Below, piece after piece: positions 19,781 through 28,474 of a stretch of DNA of 64,000 bases. Position numbers and translations under genes: made by a program. Each line of letters starts with the position of its first letter. Position 1 is the stretch's first letter. A model generated the notes under the pieces. The model had not been told where the DNA came from and ran no database searches. It saw nothing but the letters and a program-made list of their open reading frames with translations. The stretch comes from Variovorax sp. J22G73 (GTDB lineage Bacteria > Pseudomonadota > Gammaproteobacteria > Burkholderiales > Burkholderiaceae_C): assembly GCF_030317035.1 (NCBI RefSeq), contig NZ_JASZYK010000018.1, positions 62,001 through 126,000 on the forward strand, read 5' to 3'.

Positions 19781-20166
19781 GGCGCGGCCCTCGTGGCGGT
19801 CACGGGCCTGGCGGCCGGCTTGGCTGGCGGCTTGGCGGCGGGCTTGGCACCGGTGGTCGCGGGCATGGCCGGCGCCACGGGCGCGACGGCCGGAATCACC
19901 GAGCCGTCGGGGCGCACGTACTGCGTGATGGCCGGCGAGGTGGTGCGCATCTGCAGTTGCTCCTTGGCGAGCTTTTCCACGCGCAACGGCGTGGCCTGGG
20001 CGCGCTTCTCGACCTGCAGGCGGTCGCGGTCCAGCTCGAGGCGACGGGCTTCCTGCTGCACGCGGTCCAGCTCGGTGTAGAGCTGGCGTGACTGGTACTG
20101 CGTGTGCACGAGGTACAGCGCCGTCGCGACGACGGCCAGCAGCAGGAGCAGGTTGATGCGGGCCAT
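19777..20166 (-). CDS. ftsL: Cell division protein FtsL
   Basis: FtsL is a small bitopic protein that forms the FtsQLB complex. The 129-residue product has a hydrophobic N-terminal helix (residues 4-21), then a heptad-patterned periplasmic coiled coil (about 25-75, for example LYTELDRVQQEARRLELDRD). The unusual part is a C-terminal tail of about 40 residues rich in Pro, Ala and Lys (PAAKPPAKPAARP), which is probably disordered. Gene order (between rsmH and ftsI) and topology support the call. The gap to rsmH is two bases. Confidence 0.92.
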   Translation of the reverse strand: MARINLLLLLAVVATALYLVHTQYQSRQLYTELDRVQQEARRLELDRDRLQVEKRAQATPLRVEKLAKEQLQMRTTSPAITQYVRPDGSVIPAVAPVAPAMPATTGAKPAAKPPAKPAARPVTATRAAP

Positions 20167-20168
20167 GC

Positions 20169-21092
20169 TCAGCTCGCCTCGGTGCGTTCGGCGACGCGAA
20201 GGATGGCGCTGCGCGAGCGCGGGTTGCCGCGCACTTCGTCGTCGGACGGCTTGATGCGCTCCAGCGCGTTCAGCTTCATCACCTTGGGCGCGGCAAAGGG
20301 CGCGCGGCGGTCGTAGACCTCCTTGGAGTGCTTCGCGATGAACTGCTTCACGATGCGGTCTTCCAGCGAATGGAAGCTGATCACCGCGAGACGGCCGCCG
20401 GGCTTGAGCACGGAAAGGCTCGCTTCTAGCGCCTGTTGCAGCTCTTCAAGCTCGGCGTTGATGAAAATCCGAAAAGCCTGAAATGTGCGCGTTGCAGGGT
20501 TCTGGCCCTGCTCGCGGGTTTTGACCGTGCCAGCCACGAGCTCGGCCAGTTCGGTGGTGGTTGAAATTGGGCCCCGTTCTTGTCGGCGAGCAACAATCGC
20601 CTTTGCAACCTGAACAGCAAACCGTTCTTCGCCATAGTCACGGATCACCTCTGCAATCTGCTGGAGTTCGGCCGTTGCCAGCCATTCGGCCACGCTCTCG
20701 CCGCGCGTGGTGTCCATGCGCATGTCGAGCGGGCCGTCGAAACGAAAACTGAAACCGCGCACCGGGTTGTCGATCTGCGGCGAACTCACGCCCAGGTCCA
20801 TCAACAAGCCGTCGACGCTCGCATCGGGCAGTTCGCCCAGCGAGCGGAATCCCTGGTGCCGGATGGAAAAACGCGCATCGGAGATGCGCGCTGCTTCGGC
20901 CACTGCTTCCGCATCCTTGTCGAATGCGATCAGCTTGCCCTGCGGCCCCAGCCTCGCGAGGATGGCGCGCGCGTGCCCTCCCCGCCCGAAGGTGGCGTCC
21001 ACGTAGGTGCCGGCGGCATCCGTGCTGCCTGAAAGAAGAGCTTCCACCGCTTCGTTCAGCAAGACGGTCGTATGGGTCCATGGGGTGTTCAC
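20169..21092 (-). CDS. rsmH: 16S rRNA (cytosine1402-N4)-methyltransferase RsmH
   Basis: RsmH (formerly MraW) methylates the N4 of C1402 in 16S rRNA using S-adenosylmethionine. The 307-residue product starts [19 protein letters not shown], where HxxVLLxE is the family signature. The SAM loop is [14 protein letters not shown]. Other conserved blocks are [28 protein letters not shown] and [15 protein letters not shown]. It lies eight bases downstream of mraZ, the usual second position in the division cluster. Confidence 0.97.
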   Translation of the reverse strand: MNTPWTHTTVLLNEAVEALLSGSTDAAGTYVDATFGRGGHARAILARLGPQGKLIAFDKDAEAVAEAARISDARFSIRHQGFRSLGELPDASVDGLLMDLGVSSPQIDNPVRGFSFRFDGPLDMRMDTTRGESVAEWLATAELQQIAEVIRDYGEERFAVQVAKAIVARRQERGPISTTTELAELVAGTVKTREQGQNPATRTFQAFRIFINAELEELQQALEASLSVLKPGGRLAVISFHSLEDRIVKQFIAKHSKEVYDRRAPFAAPKVMKLNALERIKPSDDEVRGNPRSRSAILRVAERTEAS

Positions 21093-21100
21093 GTGAGTCC

Positions 21101-21529
21101 TCAGAACGCGAAGTCCTGAAACACATCCGGCATCTCGCCCTGGGTGGCCTCGGCCTCCTTGGCCTCGTAGGTGGCCTTGTCCCAGAGTTCGAAGTGGTTG
21201 CCCATGCCCAGCAGCAGCGTGTCACGCACGATGCCGGTGGCGGCGCGCAGTTCGGGAGAAACCAGGATGCGGCCGGTGCCGTCCATCTCGACGTCCATGG
21301 CGTTGCCCAGGAAGACGCGCTTCCACCACTGCGCCGACATCGGCAGCGCGGCAATGCGTTCGCGGAATTTTTCCCATTCGGGACGGGGGAACACCATGAG
21401 GCATCCGTGCGGATGCTTGGTGATCGTGAGCTGGCCGCCTGCCGTGGCGCTCAGGACGTCGCGATGCCGGGTCGGCACTGAGAGCCGCCCCTTGGCATCC
21501 AGACTGAGCGATGAAGCGCCTTGAAACAC
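21101..21529 (-). CDS. mraZ: Transcriptional regulator MraZ
   Basis: MraZ is an AbrB-fold DNA-binding protein that forms rings and represses the division cluster promoter. The product, 142 residues from GTG 21529, begins [23 protein letters not shown], the family N-terminus with the first DxxGR box. The second box is in [14 protein letters not shown]. Another GTG six bases upstream (21535) has better spacing to an AGGGG and could be the true start, adding two residues. The upstream DNA carries a ladder of repeats that fits autoregulation. Confidence 0.95.
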   Translation of the reverse strand: MFQGASSLSLDAKGRLSVPTRHRDVLSATAGGQLTITKHPHGCLMVFPRPEWEKFRERIAALPMSAQWWKRVFLGNAMDVEMDGTGRILVSPELRAATGIVRDTLLLGMGNHFELWDKATYEAKEAEATQGEMPDVFQDFAF

Positions 21530-21576
21530 GACCACGAAACCCCTGTGTTGGGAGCTGCCGCAGCACCCGAAGGGGG

Positions 21577-21618
21577 CACTACCCGCACTTTCTCCCACTT
21601 AACTGCACTTTTTTGCAC
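21577..21618 (-). promoter_or_regulatory. Predicted MraZ operator: five GTG boxes at about 10-bp steps
   Basis: Read on the minus strand, GTG trinucleotides occur at 21618, 21608, 21598, 21588 and 21579, spaced 10, 10, 10 and 9 bases. Most are preceded by A and followed by C or G (AAGTGCAGTT, AAGTGGGAGA, AAGTGCGGGT). MraZ proteins are known to bind TGGG-type direct repeats one helical turn apart upstream of their own gene, so this ladder just upstream of mraZ is the expected operator. One copy is a perfect GTGGGA; the others are degenerate. Binding is inferred, not shown. Confidence 0.7.
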
Positions 21619-21644
21619 TGTAGCAGGAAACACTTAGGAAGCAA
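21617..21644 (-). promoter_or_regulatory. Candidate division-cluster promoter (Pmra)
   Basis: On the minus strand, TTGCTT at 21639-21644 and TACAGT at 21617-21622 are separated by 16 bases. They make a sigma70-like pair, weak in the -35 box. Transcription would start near 21610, inside the GTG ladder and about 80 bases before mraZ, where MraZ binding could block polymerase. This is the best match I see upstream of the cluster, but it is only a sequence match. Confidence 0.4.
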
Positions 21645-21675
21645 CTGGCCGTTGGTGGTATTTTTTGTAATGGAA

Positions 21676-21726
21676 TCAACGACTTAGCGCCGATTCCAAA
21701 TGCATGGAATCGGCGAATTTCGTTGA
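21676..21726. repeat. Large nested inverted repeat between hslU and mraZ
   Basis: An inner perfect 11-bp inverted repeat, CGCCGATTCCA (21688-21698) and TGGAATCGGCG (21705-21715), has a 6-base loop. It is nested in outer arms TCAACGA (21676-21682) and TCGTTGA (21720-21726). A further TGGAATC lies at 21671-21677. The structure sits between the hslU stop and the division-cluster promoter, so it may end hslVU transcription. There is no T-run on the expected side, and a protein-binding site is an alternative. Confidence 0.5.
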
Positions 21727-21802
21727 GAATGAACTACTTAGCTCACGCAGTGAAAGTGATGCGTGAAGCATTGCCGCCGTTACAGGGGCAAGAGAAGCGG
21801 CT

Positions 21803-23131
21803 TCAGAGGATGAAGCGCGAGAGGTCTTCGTCGTGACTTAGTGCCGCAAGGCGCTGGTCGACGTAGGCGGCATCGATGCGGATCGATTGGCCTTCCAGGC
21901 GGGTCGCGTCGAAGCTTACCTCATCCAGCAAACGCTCCATCACGGTCGACAAACGGCGCGCGCCGATGTTCTCGGTGCGCTCGTTCACCTCGTACGCAAT
22001 GGTGGCCAGGCGGTTCACGCCGTCGGGCGTGAATTCGAGCGTGACGCCCTCGGTGGCCAGCAGCGCCTGGTACTGCTTCACGAGCGACGCGCGCGTCTGC
22101 GTGAGGATGCTTTCGAAGTCGGCCACCGACAGCGACTGCAGCTCGACGCGAATCGGCATGCGGCCCTGCAGCTCGGGAATCAGGTCGCTGGGCTTGCTCA
22201 GGTGGAACGCACCGCTCGCAATGAACAGCATGTGGTCGGTGCGCACTACGCCGTACTTGGTGCTCACGGCCGTGCCCTCCACCAGCGGCAGCAGGTCGCG
22301 CTGCACGCCCTGGCGCGACACGTCGGAGCCCTGCGCGTCGCTGCGCGTGGCGACCTTGTCGATCTCGTCGATGAAGACGATGCCGTTCTGCTCGGCGTTG
22401 GTGATGGCCTGCGCGCGGATCTCTTCCTCGTTGATCAGCTTGCCCGCCTCTTCGTCGATCAGCAGGCGCATGGCCTCGCCGATCTTCAGCTTGCGCGTCT
22501 TGCGCTTGCCACCGCCCATCTGGCCGAACATGCCGCGCAGTTGCTCGGTCATTTCCTCCATGCCGGCCGGGCCCATGATTTCGAGCGGGGCGCGCGTCTC
22601 TGCCAGGTCGAGCTCGATCTCCTTGTCGTCGAGCTGGTGCTCGCGCAGCTTCTTGCGGAAGGCCTGGCGCGTGGGGTTGGGGCCGTCCAGCGCGGGCGTG
22701 GCGCCGTCGGCACCGCGCGCGGGCGGCAGCAGCACGTCGAGGATGCGTTCCTCGGCCGCGTCTTCGGCGCGCGCGCGCACCTTGACGCTTTCCGATTCAC
22801 GCGTTTGCTTGACCGCGATTTCGGCAAGGTCGCGAATGATCGAATCGACGTCCTTGCCCACGTAGCCCACCTCGGTGAACTTGGTGGCCTCGACCTTGAT
22901 GAAGGGCGCGTCCGCCAGGCGGGCCAGGCGGCGCGCGATCTCGGTCTTGCCCACGCCCGTGGGGCCGATCATGAGGATGTTCTTGGGCGTGATCTCGTGG
23001 CGCAGCTTTTCGTCGACCTGCTGGCGGCGCCAGCGGTTGCGCAGGGCGATGGCCACGGCGCGCTTGGCGGCCGGCTGCCCGACGATGTGGTTGTCGAGCT
23101 CGGAGACGATTTCCTGGGGGGTCATGGACAT
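21803..23131 (-). CDS. hslU: ATP-dependent protease ATPase subunit HslU
   Basis: HslU is the AAA+ unfoldase that feeds substrates to the HslV peptidase. The 442-residue product begins [19 protein letters not shown]. The Walker A motif is GPTGVGKTE, Walker B is IVFIDEIDK, the pore loop reads GYVGKD, and the sensor region is [13 protein letters not shown]. The middle region (about 130-230) is the substrate-binding I domain. The C-terminal LSRFIL matches the HslV-activating tail. An ATG six bases inside (23125) is an alternative start. hslV lies two bases upstream. Confidence 0.97.
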   Translation of the reverse strand: MSMTPQEIVSELDNHIVGQPAAKRAVAIALRNRWRRQQVDEKLRHEITPKNILMIGPTGVGKTEIARRLARLADAPFIKVEATKFTEVGYVGKDVDSIIRDLAEIAVKQTRESESVKVRARAEDAAEERILDVLLPPARGADGATPALDGPNPTRQAFRKKLREHQLDDKEIELDLAETRAPLEIMGPAGMEEMTEQLRGMFGQMGGGKRKTRKLKIGEAMRLLIDEEAGKLINEEEIRAQAITNAEQNGIVFIDEIDKVATRSDAQGSDVSRQGVQRDLLPLVEGTAVSTKYGVVRTDHMLFIASGAFHLSKPSDLIPELQGRMPIRVELQSLSVADFESILTQTRASLVKQYQALLATEGVTLEFTPDGVNRLATIAYEVNERTENIGARRLSTVMERLLDEVSFDATRLEGQSIRIDAAYVDQRLAALSHDEDLSRFIL

Positions 23132-23133
23132 GG

Positions 23134-23679
23134 TCAGAGCGCTTCCACGGTGTGGTTCATGTTCGTGTAAATGCAGATTTCTCCGGCGATCGCCAGCGAT
23201 TTGCGCACGATCTGCTCGGCCGAAAGATCGGTGTTGTCGATCAGCGCCTTGGCCGCCGACTGGGCGTAGGCACCGCCCGAGCCGATGGCGATCACGCCGT
23301 CTTCGGGCTCCAGCACATCGCCGTTGCCGGTGATGATGAGCGAGGTGGTGGCGTCGGCCACGGCCAGCATGGCCTCGAGCTTGCGCAGCACGCGGTCGGT
23401 GCGCCAGTCCTTGGTGAGCTCGACCGCCGCGCGGGTGAGGTGGCCCTGGTGCTTTTCGAGCTTGGCCTCGAAGCGCTCGAAGAGCGTGAACGCGTCGGCC
23501 GTGGCGCCGGCAAAGCCGGCGAGCACCTTGCCGTGATACAGCCGGCGCACTTTGCGCGCCGTGCCCTTGATGACGATATTGCCGAGAGTGACCTGCCCGT
23601 CCCCACCGATGGCGACCTGATCGCCTTGGGGGGTCTTGCGGCGCACGCTCACGATGGTGGTGCCGTGAAACTGTTCCAT
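23134..23679 (-). CDS. hslV: ATP-dependent protease peptidase subunit HslV
   Basis: HslV is the threonine peptidase, a proteasome beta-type double hexamer, that degrades proteins unfolded by HslU. Translation from ATG 23679 gives 181 residues starting [14 protein letters not shown]. The six-residue propeptide is presumably removed to expose Thr7 as nucleophile. Conserved blocks include [24 protein letters not shown] and [14 protein letters not shown] longer upstream frame is not needed. It forms a two-gene operon with hslU. Confidence 0.97.
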   Translation of the reverse strand: MEQFHGTTIVSVRRKTPQGDQVAIGGDGQVTLGNIVIKGTARKVRRLYHGKVLAGFAGATADAFTLFERFEAKLEKHQGHLTRAAVELTKDWRTDRVLRKLEAMLAVADATTSLIITGNGDVLEPEDGVIAIGSGGAYAQSAAKALIDNTDLSAEQIVRKSLAIAGEICIYTNMNHTVEAL

Positions 23680-23737
23680 CGAAGCCACTTGGGGATGGCC
23701 ACAGGCAATGCAACCCGCGCAAGGGCGGGCCGGGCCC

Positions 23738-25447
23738 TTAGTTTTTCCTAACCGCCACCGTGGCGTGATCGGCAATGCCTACCAGGTTGAACAGCGCGGC
23801 AATCAGGCGATGCGCATCCACGAACTGCACGCGCTCGCCGTTGGCGTCGCGCGCCCGCACCCAGCTCAGCAGCGTGCCGGCGGCAGCCAGGTCCATGCGC
23901 AGCAGCGCCGCGCACGAGATGACCGGCGCGGTGGTGTGGCGCAGGTCGTGGTCCAGCCGCTGCCAGTTCGACAGCGACTCGCCCCGCAGGTCGCCCGCCA
24001 GCGCGGCAAAGCCGCTGTCGGTGGACGGAAAGCTCTCCGAATCGCCGCCGACCGACAGCAGCGACCACACCGAGCTGTGCCGGTTCACCGCTGGCGCGGC
24101 CAGCGCGGTGCATTCGCCGCGCGGGTCCTGCCACGAAGGTGGCGACACCTCGTAGGTGATGCAGTAATTCAGCGCCACCAGCTCGAAGTCGTCGGGCAGG
24201 TGCATGAGCCGCAGCGCGGCCATGTGCAGCTGCCACCACACATCCTCGGTACTGCGATCGTTGTTGGGAGAGGCCTCGGCCAGCACGGCCAGCAGCTGGG
24301 CCGAGCCCATGAAGCGCAGTTGCACCGGCGAGTCGGACCAGTGGTTGAACAGCACGCGCAACGGCGCGGCGGCCTCGAGCTCGATGCCGCCCAGGCTGCG
24401 CCAGTCGAGCGTCCACACCGAGCCCGCCTTCGACAGCGCGCGCGTGAGCGCCACCAGCCCCTCGCGCGCCAGGCGCGGCGGGCTGGCCCAGTCGGCGTGG
24501 GCGTCGCCCTCGGCGGCGGCACCTGCCGCCTCTTCGCTGGCGGTCACGGCCTTGACGCTGCGGGCCAGCTCCTCGAGCGAGACCCAGTCGGGGCCCATGC
24601 GCCGCATGCGCTGGGCGTAGCGCATGCGGGCGGCCGCGAACTTGGCGGCGGCACCCGTGGCGCGGTAGAGATCGAACAAGGCACGCCAGCGGTCGTCGTC
24701 GCGCTCGGCCATCGAGGCGTGCTGGCCGTTCTCGGACTCGGGCGGCGCGCTCTCGGAGGCCAGCGCCTGCAGCAGGATAGCTTCCGCGCCGGTGTCGTCG
24801 CCGTGCGCGAAGCGGATCACCGCTTCTTCCAGGGCGCCGTCGTGCGAGAGGTGCGAAGAGGTCAGCGGCGTGCTGGCGGCGGCCGGTGTCGTGTCAGGCG
24901 ATGAAACGGGTGCCGACACAGGCGCATCGGCTGGTCCGTGGGCCGCATGCGCAACGGTTTGAACCGAAGGCTGGGCCGCCGGCTGCCCTTCGGCCGCCTC
25001 GTCGTCGAGCACGGGCGGCAGCGTTTCGGCACCGGCGTCCGGCGGCGGGGTGGACAGCGCTTCGCCGTTCGGCCCGCGGCCCTTCCACCACTGCTGGGAC
25101 ATCTGCTCTTCGATCTCGTCGATCTTCTTGAGCGTGAGCGCGCGGCCTTCCTGCTTGCCGGAAGAACTGTTGACGTTGAACGACGACGGCGTCACCGTGC
25201 CGTCGAAGGCGTGCGCGGCGGCTTCGCGCTGGCGCAGCTTGCGCAGCATGTCGAACTCGCGCCGGCGCACGAAGTCGTTGCGCTGGCGCCGCTCGATCAT
25301 TTCCTTCAGCATCTCGCGGCTGTAGGTCTGGTCGGGCAGCGAGGAATCGGACGCGGCCGGCGCGTCGAGCTCCGACCAATCCTTCAGGGGATTGCGAACA
25401 AACTTGGCCACCTTCGAAAAAAGGCGGCCCGATTCTTCCTTGGCCAT
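23738..25447 (-). CDS. STAS-like domain protein with long disordered middle region
   Basis: The 569-residue product has a charged N-terminus ([21 protein letters not shown]), an Arg/Glu-rich helical part (about 45-85) and a low-complexity Pro/Ala/Ser linker (about 130-210). A helical region and a C-terminal domain (about 330-569) follow. The C-terminal end ([23 protein letters not shown]) resembles a STAS/anti-anti-sigma fold, and [17 protein letters not shown] could be a second such copy. No signal peptide or catalytic motif is seen. It is co-directional with hslVU but starts some 2 kb before it, with a 58-base gap to hslV. The STAS assignment is from pattern recognition; the function is unknown. 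Confidence 0.6.
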   Translation of the reverse strand: MAKEESGRLFSKVAKFVRNPLKDWSELDAPAASDSSLPDQTYSREMLKEMIERRQRNDFVRRREFDMLRKLRQREAAAHAFDGTVTPSSFNVNSSSGKQEGRALTLKKIDEIEEQMSQQWWKGRGPNGEALSTPPPDAGAETLPPVLDDEAAEGQPAAQPSVQTVAHAAHGPADAPVSAPVSSPDTTPAAASTPLTSSHLSHDGALEEAVIRFAHGDDTGAEAILLQALASESAPPESENGQHASMAERDDDRWRALFDLYRATGAAAKFAAARMRYAQRMRRMGPDWVSLEELARSVKAVTASEEAAGAAAEGDAHADWASPPRLAREGLVALTRALSKAGSVWTLDWRSLGGIELEAAAPLRVLFNHWSDSPVQLRFMGSAQLLAVLAEASPNNDRSTEDVWWQLHMAALRLMHLPDDFELVALNYCITYEVSPPSWQDPRGECTALAAPAVNRHSSVWSLLSVGGDSESFPSTDSGFAALAGDLRGESLSNWQRLDHDLRHTTAPVISCAALLRMDLAAAGTLLSWVRARDANGERVQFVDAHRLIAALFNLVGIADHATVAVRKN

Positions 25448-25492
25448 GCGGTGAAGACTATCGAACGGAAAGTGTCCCGGGGGTGCTCTCGG

Positions 25493-26497
25493 TCAATCCC
25501 CGAACATCTTCTGCTTGAGCTCGCGGCGCTGCTGCGCTTCGAGCGACAGCGTGGCCGTCGGGCGGGCCAGCAGGCGGCCCACGCCGATGGGTTCGCCGGT
25601 TTCGTCGCAGTAGCCGTAGTCGCCGGCGTCGATGCGCTGGATCGACTGCTCGATCTTCTTCAGCAGCTTGCGTTCGCGGTCGCGCGTGCGCAGCTCGAGG
25701 GCGTGTTCTTCCTCGATGGTGGCGCGGTCGGCCGGGTCGGGCACGACCACGGTGTCTTCACGCAGGTGCTCGGTGGTCTCGCCGGCGTTTTCCAGGATGC
25801 CGCGCTTGAGTTCGGCGAGCTTCAGGCGAAAGAACGCCATCTGCTTGTCGTTCATGTACTCGTCGTCGGGCATCGCGATGACTTCGGCGTCGCTCAGCTC
25901 GGCGGGCGTCTTGGTCTTCCAGTTGTTGGCCAGCTTCGGGTCTTTCTTGACGGCCAGGGGCGGCGGCGGCACCAGCGCGGTGGACGGCGCCTGCGAGAAG
26001 CTGGATTTGGCGGCCGTCGACGCCACGGATTGCGGCATCGAGGGGACGGTCAATTGCGACAGCCGGGACACGCGGCCACCACGCGCGGGAGCGGGCGTGG
26101 CGGTTTGAGCGGGCATCGAGGGTGTCGCCGGGGCGGAAGTGGAGGCGGCAGCCGTTTTTTTCATGGGACTCGAGGGGACGGAAGTAACGGCAGCAGGGCG
26201 GCCGACGGGTTTGGATGACGAGGCGCCCGCGCCTGCGGTCTTGGTCGCAGCAGTGGCAGGCTTGGCGGACTTCTTTGCAGCGGTCTCGGCCTTGGCCGGG
26301 GCTGCTGCGGGCTTTTTGGATGCGCTTTTCTCCTTCGCGGGGGAGTCATGTGCAGCGGCGGAAACCTTTTTTGCCGCAGGTACAGCCTGCTTCGCAGCCG
26401 GCGCCTTCGTTGCGGCGGGCTTGGTTGCTGGCGTGGCCTTGGCGGCGGGTTTCTTCACGGTGACTGGCTCCTTTGACGAACTGGAACGCGCTTTCAC
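25493..26497 (-). CDS. dksA: RNA polymerase-binding regulator DksA with histone-H1-like N-terminal extension
   Basis: DksA binds the RNA polymerase secondary channel and, with ppGpp, controls rRNA and amino-acid gene promoters. Residues about 203-334 are a full DksA: DAEVIAMPDDEYMNDKQ, the coiled-coil tip DPADRAT carrying Asp254 and Asp257, and the C-terminal ARPTATLSLEAQ. The zinc-finger region has only one cysteine (YCDETGEP), a zinc-poor version of the motif. The first 190 residues are Lys/Ala/Pro-rich (KKPAAK, APAAKQ, KSAKPATAA), like histone H1 or AlgP tails. The GTG at 26497 is supported by GGAGGAG nine bases upstream, so the tail is probably translated. Confidence 0.9.
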   Translation of the reverse strand: MKARSSSSKEPVTVKKPAAKATPATKPAATKAPAAKQAVPAAKKVSAAAHDSPAKEKSASKKPAAAPAKAETAAKKSAKPATAATKTAGAGASSSKPVGRPAAVTSVPSSPMKKTAAASTSAPATPSMPAQTATPAPARGGRVSRLSQLTVPSMPQSVASTAAKSSFSQAPSTALVPPPPLAVKKDPKLANNWKTKTPAELSDAEVIAMPDDEYMNDKQMAFFRLKLAELKRGILENAGETTEHLREDTVVVPDPADRATIEEEHALELRTRDRERKLLKKIEQSIQRIDAGDYGYCDETGEPIGVGRLLARPTATLSLEAQQRRELKQKMFGD

Positions 26498-26862
26498 TGG
26501 GTGTCTCCTCCCATGGAGACCCTGCGGCTTTCAGGCCGCGCGATGTCTCCGTTGTCGGGGTGCCCGCCAGTGACGAACCCCGGGGTTATACCCCCGAAAG
26601 CCCGCCAGAAACGTGCGGCGCCCCGTGCCGGAAGTCACATCTTGTCCATGGGGACGAGGAGTGGCTGCCGGAACAGGCGCGCGATTGTATAGAGAACTCG
26701 GCAGCGCGGGCGATGTGCGTGCGCCGCGGCCGGCGCCGCCGGCAACTCCGTTAGCATCGCCCGGCGTTGTCGAGGGGGCAACGCGGGTCCGCGCCCTGTC
26801 CTGCTTTGTCCGTACGGCGGCGGGGGCCTATCCGATCATTCGACACAAGAGAGAGAAAAACC
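26498..26862. promoter_or_regulatory. Divergent intergenic region between dksA and the DUF945 gene
   Basis: These 365 bases hold no credible gene. On the minus strand TACAAT at 26684-26689 is a good -10 match for a dksA promoter, which would give a leader of about 180 bases. Near 26578-26600 a GC-rich stretch (CCCCGGGGTTATACCCC) can fold and lies inside that leader. For the plus strand, AGAGAGAGAAAAACC precedes the TTG start of the next gene. No known riboswitch is recognised. Confidence 0.35.
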
Positions 26863-28383
26863 TTGAGCAATAAAGCAGTTCTGGGAGTGGGTGCATTGGC
26901 CGCGGCCATCGCGGTGGCCTACGGCGGCAGCACCTGGTACGCCGGGTCGCAGATCAAGTCGCGCTACGACACCGCGCTGGACGAGTTGCCGAAGCAGACC
27001 GCGCTGGTGCGCGTGACCGACCGCCAATACGAGCGCGGCTTCTTCGGCGCCGTGAGCACCGTGACCCTGGAGATCGGCTGCGCGCCGGACGCCACGGCCG
27101 CGGCCACGCCTGCCGCGCCGACCCCGCCCGCCGAGGGTGAAGAAGCCGAAGCCGACGAGGAAGCCGAAGCGCAGGCAGACGCCACGCCGCCCAAGCCGCT
27201 GCGCTTCACCATCCGCGACACCATCCACCACGGCCCGATCGCCGGCGGCTCGCTGGCCGCGGCCACCATCGACAGCGAACTGGTGCTCGACGCCAAGACC
27301 CAGGCCGACGCGAAGAAGCTCTTCGGCGATGCCAAGCCCCTGAGCGCGCGCACCCAGGTCGGCTTCGGCGGCGCCTTCACCACCGACATGACCGTGGCGC
27401 CGGCCAAGCTCACCGAAGCCGGCAAGGGCCAGTTCGCCTGGCAGGGCGCGCAGATGCGCATGGACGTGAACGCCGCGCGCACCCAGGTGCGCTACGACCT
27501 GGCCATGCCCGGCCTGGACTTCAGCGACGCCCGCACCGGCACCACCCTGAAGATGGGCAAGCTCACCGCCAAAGCCGACATGGACAGCAGCGCCGGCTGG
27601 TTCCTGGCCACCGGCAAGACCGAGGGCAAGCTCGACACGCTGGAGCTCGTCGTGAAGAAGACCGGCGGCCCGCTGGGCGCCGCCGCCGTGCCGGCCGACA
27701 CCCCGCCCAAGTTGGTGACCACCGTGCTGCTGCAGGGCCTGGACATGCTCGGCGAAGCCACCATCAAGGACGGTCTCTATGCCTCCAGCGGCACCGTCAA
27801 GGGCAACGGCACCATCGGCGCGACCAAGATCGACAAGTTCGAGCTGACCAGCAGCGCGCGGCGCATCCAGGCCGCCGGCTACAAGAAGCTGGCCGACGCG
27901 TGGATGCAGTCCAGCGCCGTCAACGGCTGCGGCAAGGGCGGCAGCAAGGCATCGCAGGCCGCGATGCAGGCGCTGGCCGACCAGCTCGCGCCCGACCTGA
28001 AGGCCATGGCCAAGTTCAGCCCCGAGGCCGGCGTCGACAAGATGGTCGTCGAGATCGACGGCAAGCGCGGTGAAATCAGCTACATGGCCGGCATGGCCGG
28101 CGTGACCGACGAAGACCTGCAACTGCCCGGCACCGCCCTGCTCATGAAGCGCGGCGCGCTCAAGGCCAACGCCCGCCTGCCCATGAAGTGGCTCGAGAAG
28201 CTCGCCGAAACCGGCGCCGAGAGCGGCCAGACGCCCCCGCCCGAAATGGTGGCGGGCCTGGTCGAGCAAGGCGAGGAAAAGGGCTTCGTGAAGCGCGAAG
28301 GCGACGACGTGACCGCCCAGGTCGAGTACAGCGACGGCAGCCTGAAGATCAACGGCAAGCCGATGGGCGCGCCGGGCCGGTAA
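26863..28383 (+). CDS. DUF945 (YdgA-like) membrane-anchored protein
   Basis: The product has 506 residues from TTG 26863, chosen because AGAGAGAG lies just upstream and the sequence then reads SNKAVLGVGALAAAIAVAYGG, a classic signal anchor. After it, STWYAGSQIKSRYD and DRQYERGFFGAVSTVTLEI are typical of the DUF945 family, whose members are periplasmic and of unclear role. An Ala/Glu/Pro-rich insert (about residues 68-100) interrupts the N-terminal half. The C-terminal half contains repeated beta-rich segments. A strong terminator follows directly. Confidence 0.8.
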   Translation: MSNKAVLGVGALAAAIAVAYGGSTWYAGSQIKSRYDTALDELPKQTALVRVTDRQYERGFFGAVSTVTLEIGCAPDATAAATPAAPTPPAEGEEAEADEEAEAQADATPPKPLRFTIRDTIHHGPIAGGSLAAATIDSELVLDAKTQADAKKLFGDAKPLSARTQVGFGGAFTTDMTVAPAKLTEAGKGQFAWQGAQMRMDVNAARTQVRYDLAMPGLDFSDARTGTTLKMGKLTAKADMDSSAGWFLATGKTEGKLDTLELVVKKTGGPLGAAAVPADTPPKLVTTVLLQGLDMLGEATIKDGLYASSGTVKGNGTIGATKIDKFELTSSARRIQAAGYKKLADAWMQSSAVNGCGKGGSKASQAAMQALADQLAPDLKAMAKFSPEAGVDKMVVEIDGKRGEISYMAGMAGVTDEDLQLPGTALLMKRGALKANARLPMKWLEKLAETGAESGQTPPPEMVAGLVEQGEEKGFVKREGDDVTAQVEYSDGSLKINGKPMGAPGR

Positions 28384-28415
28384 TTTCTTCAAGCAACGCA
28401 CGACGCCTTGAATGC

Positions 28416-28453
28416 AAAAAGGGCGCCGACCTCGCGGTCGGCGCCCTTTTTTT
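28416..28453. terminator. Bidirectional rho-independent terminator
   Basis: A perfect 11-bp stem (GGGCGCCGACC and GGTCGGCGCCC) with a TCGC loop is flanked by AAAAA on the left and seven T on the right. It lies between the convergent DUF945 gene (ending 28383) and the CobW-type GTPase gene (ending 28475), so it can stop transcription from both sides. Confidence 0.92.
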
Positions 28454-28474
28454 GATTTCAACGAGGCCGCCGGC

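Noticed and set aside
26498-26862. Riboswitch or small RNA upstream of dksA
   Set aside because: The leader has GC-rich foldable pieces, but none matches a riboswitch I know, and there is no terminator-plus-promoter pair for an independent RNA.
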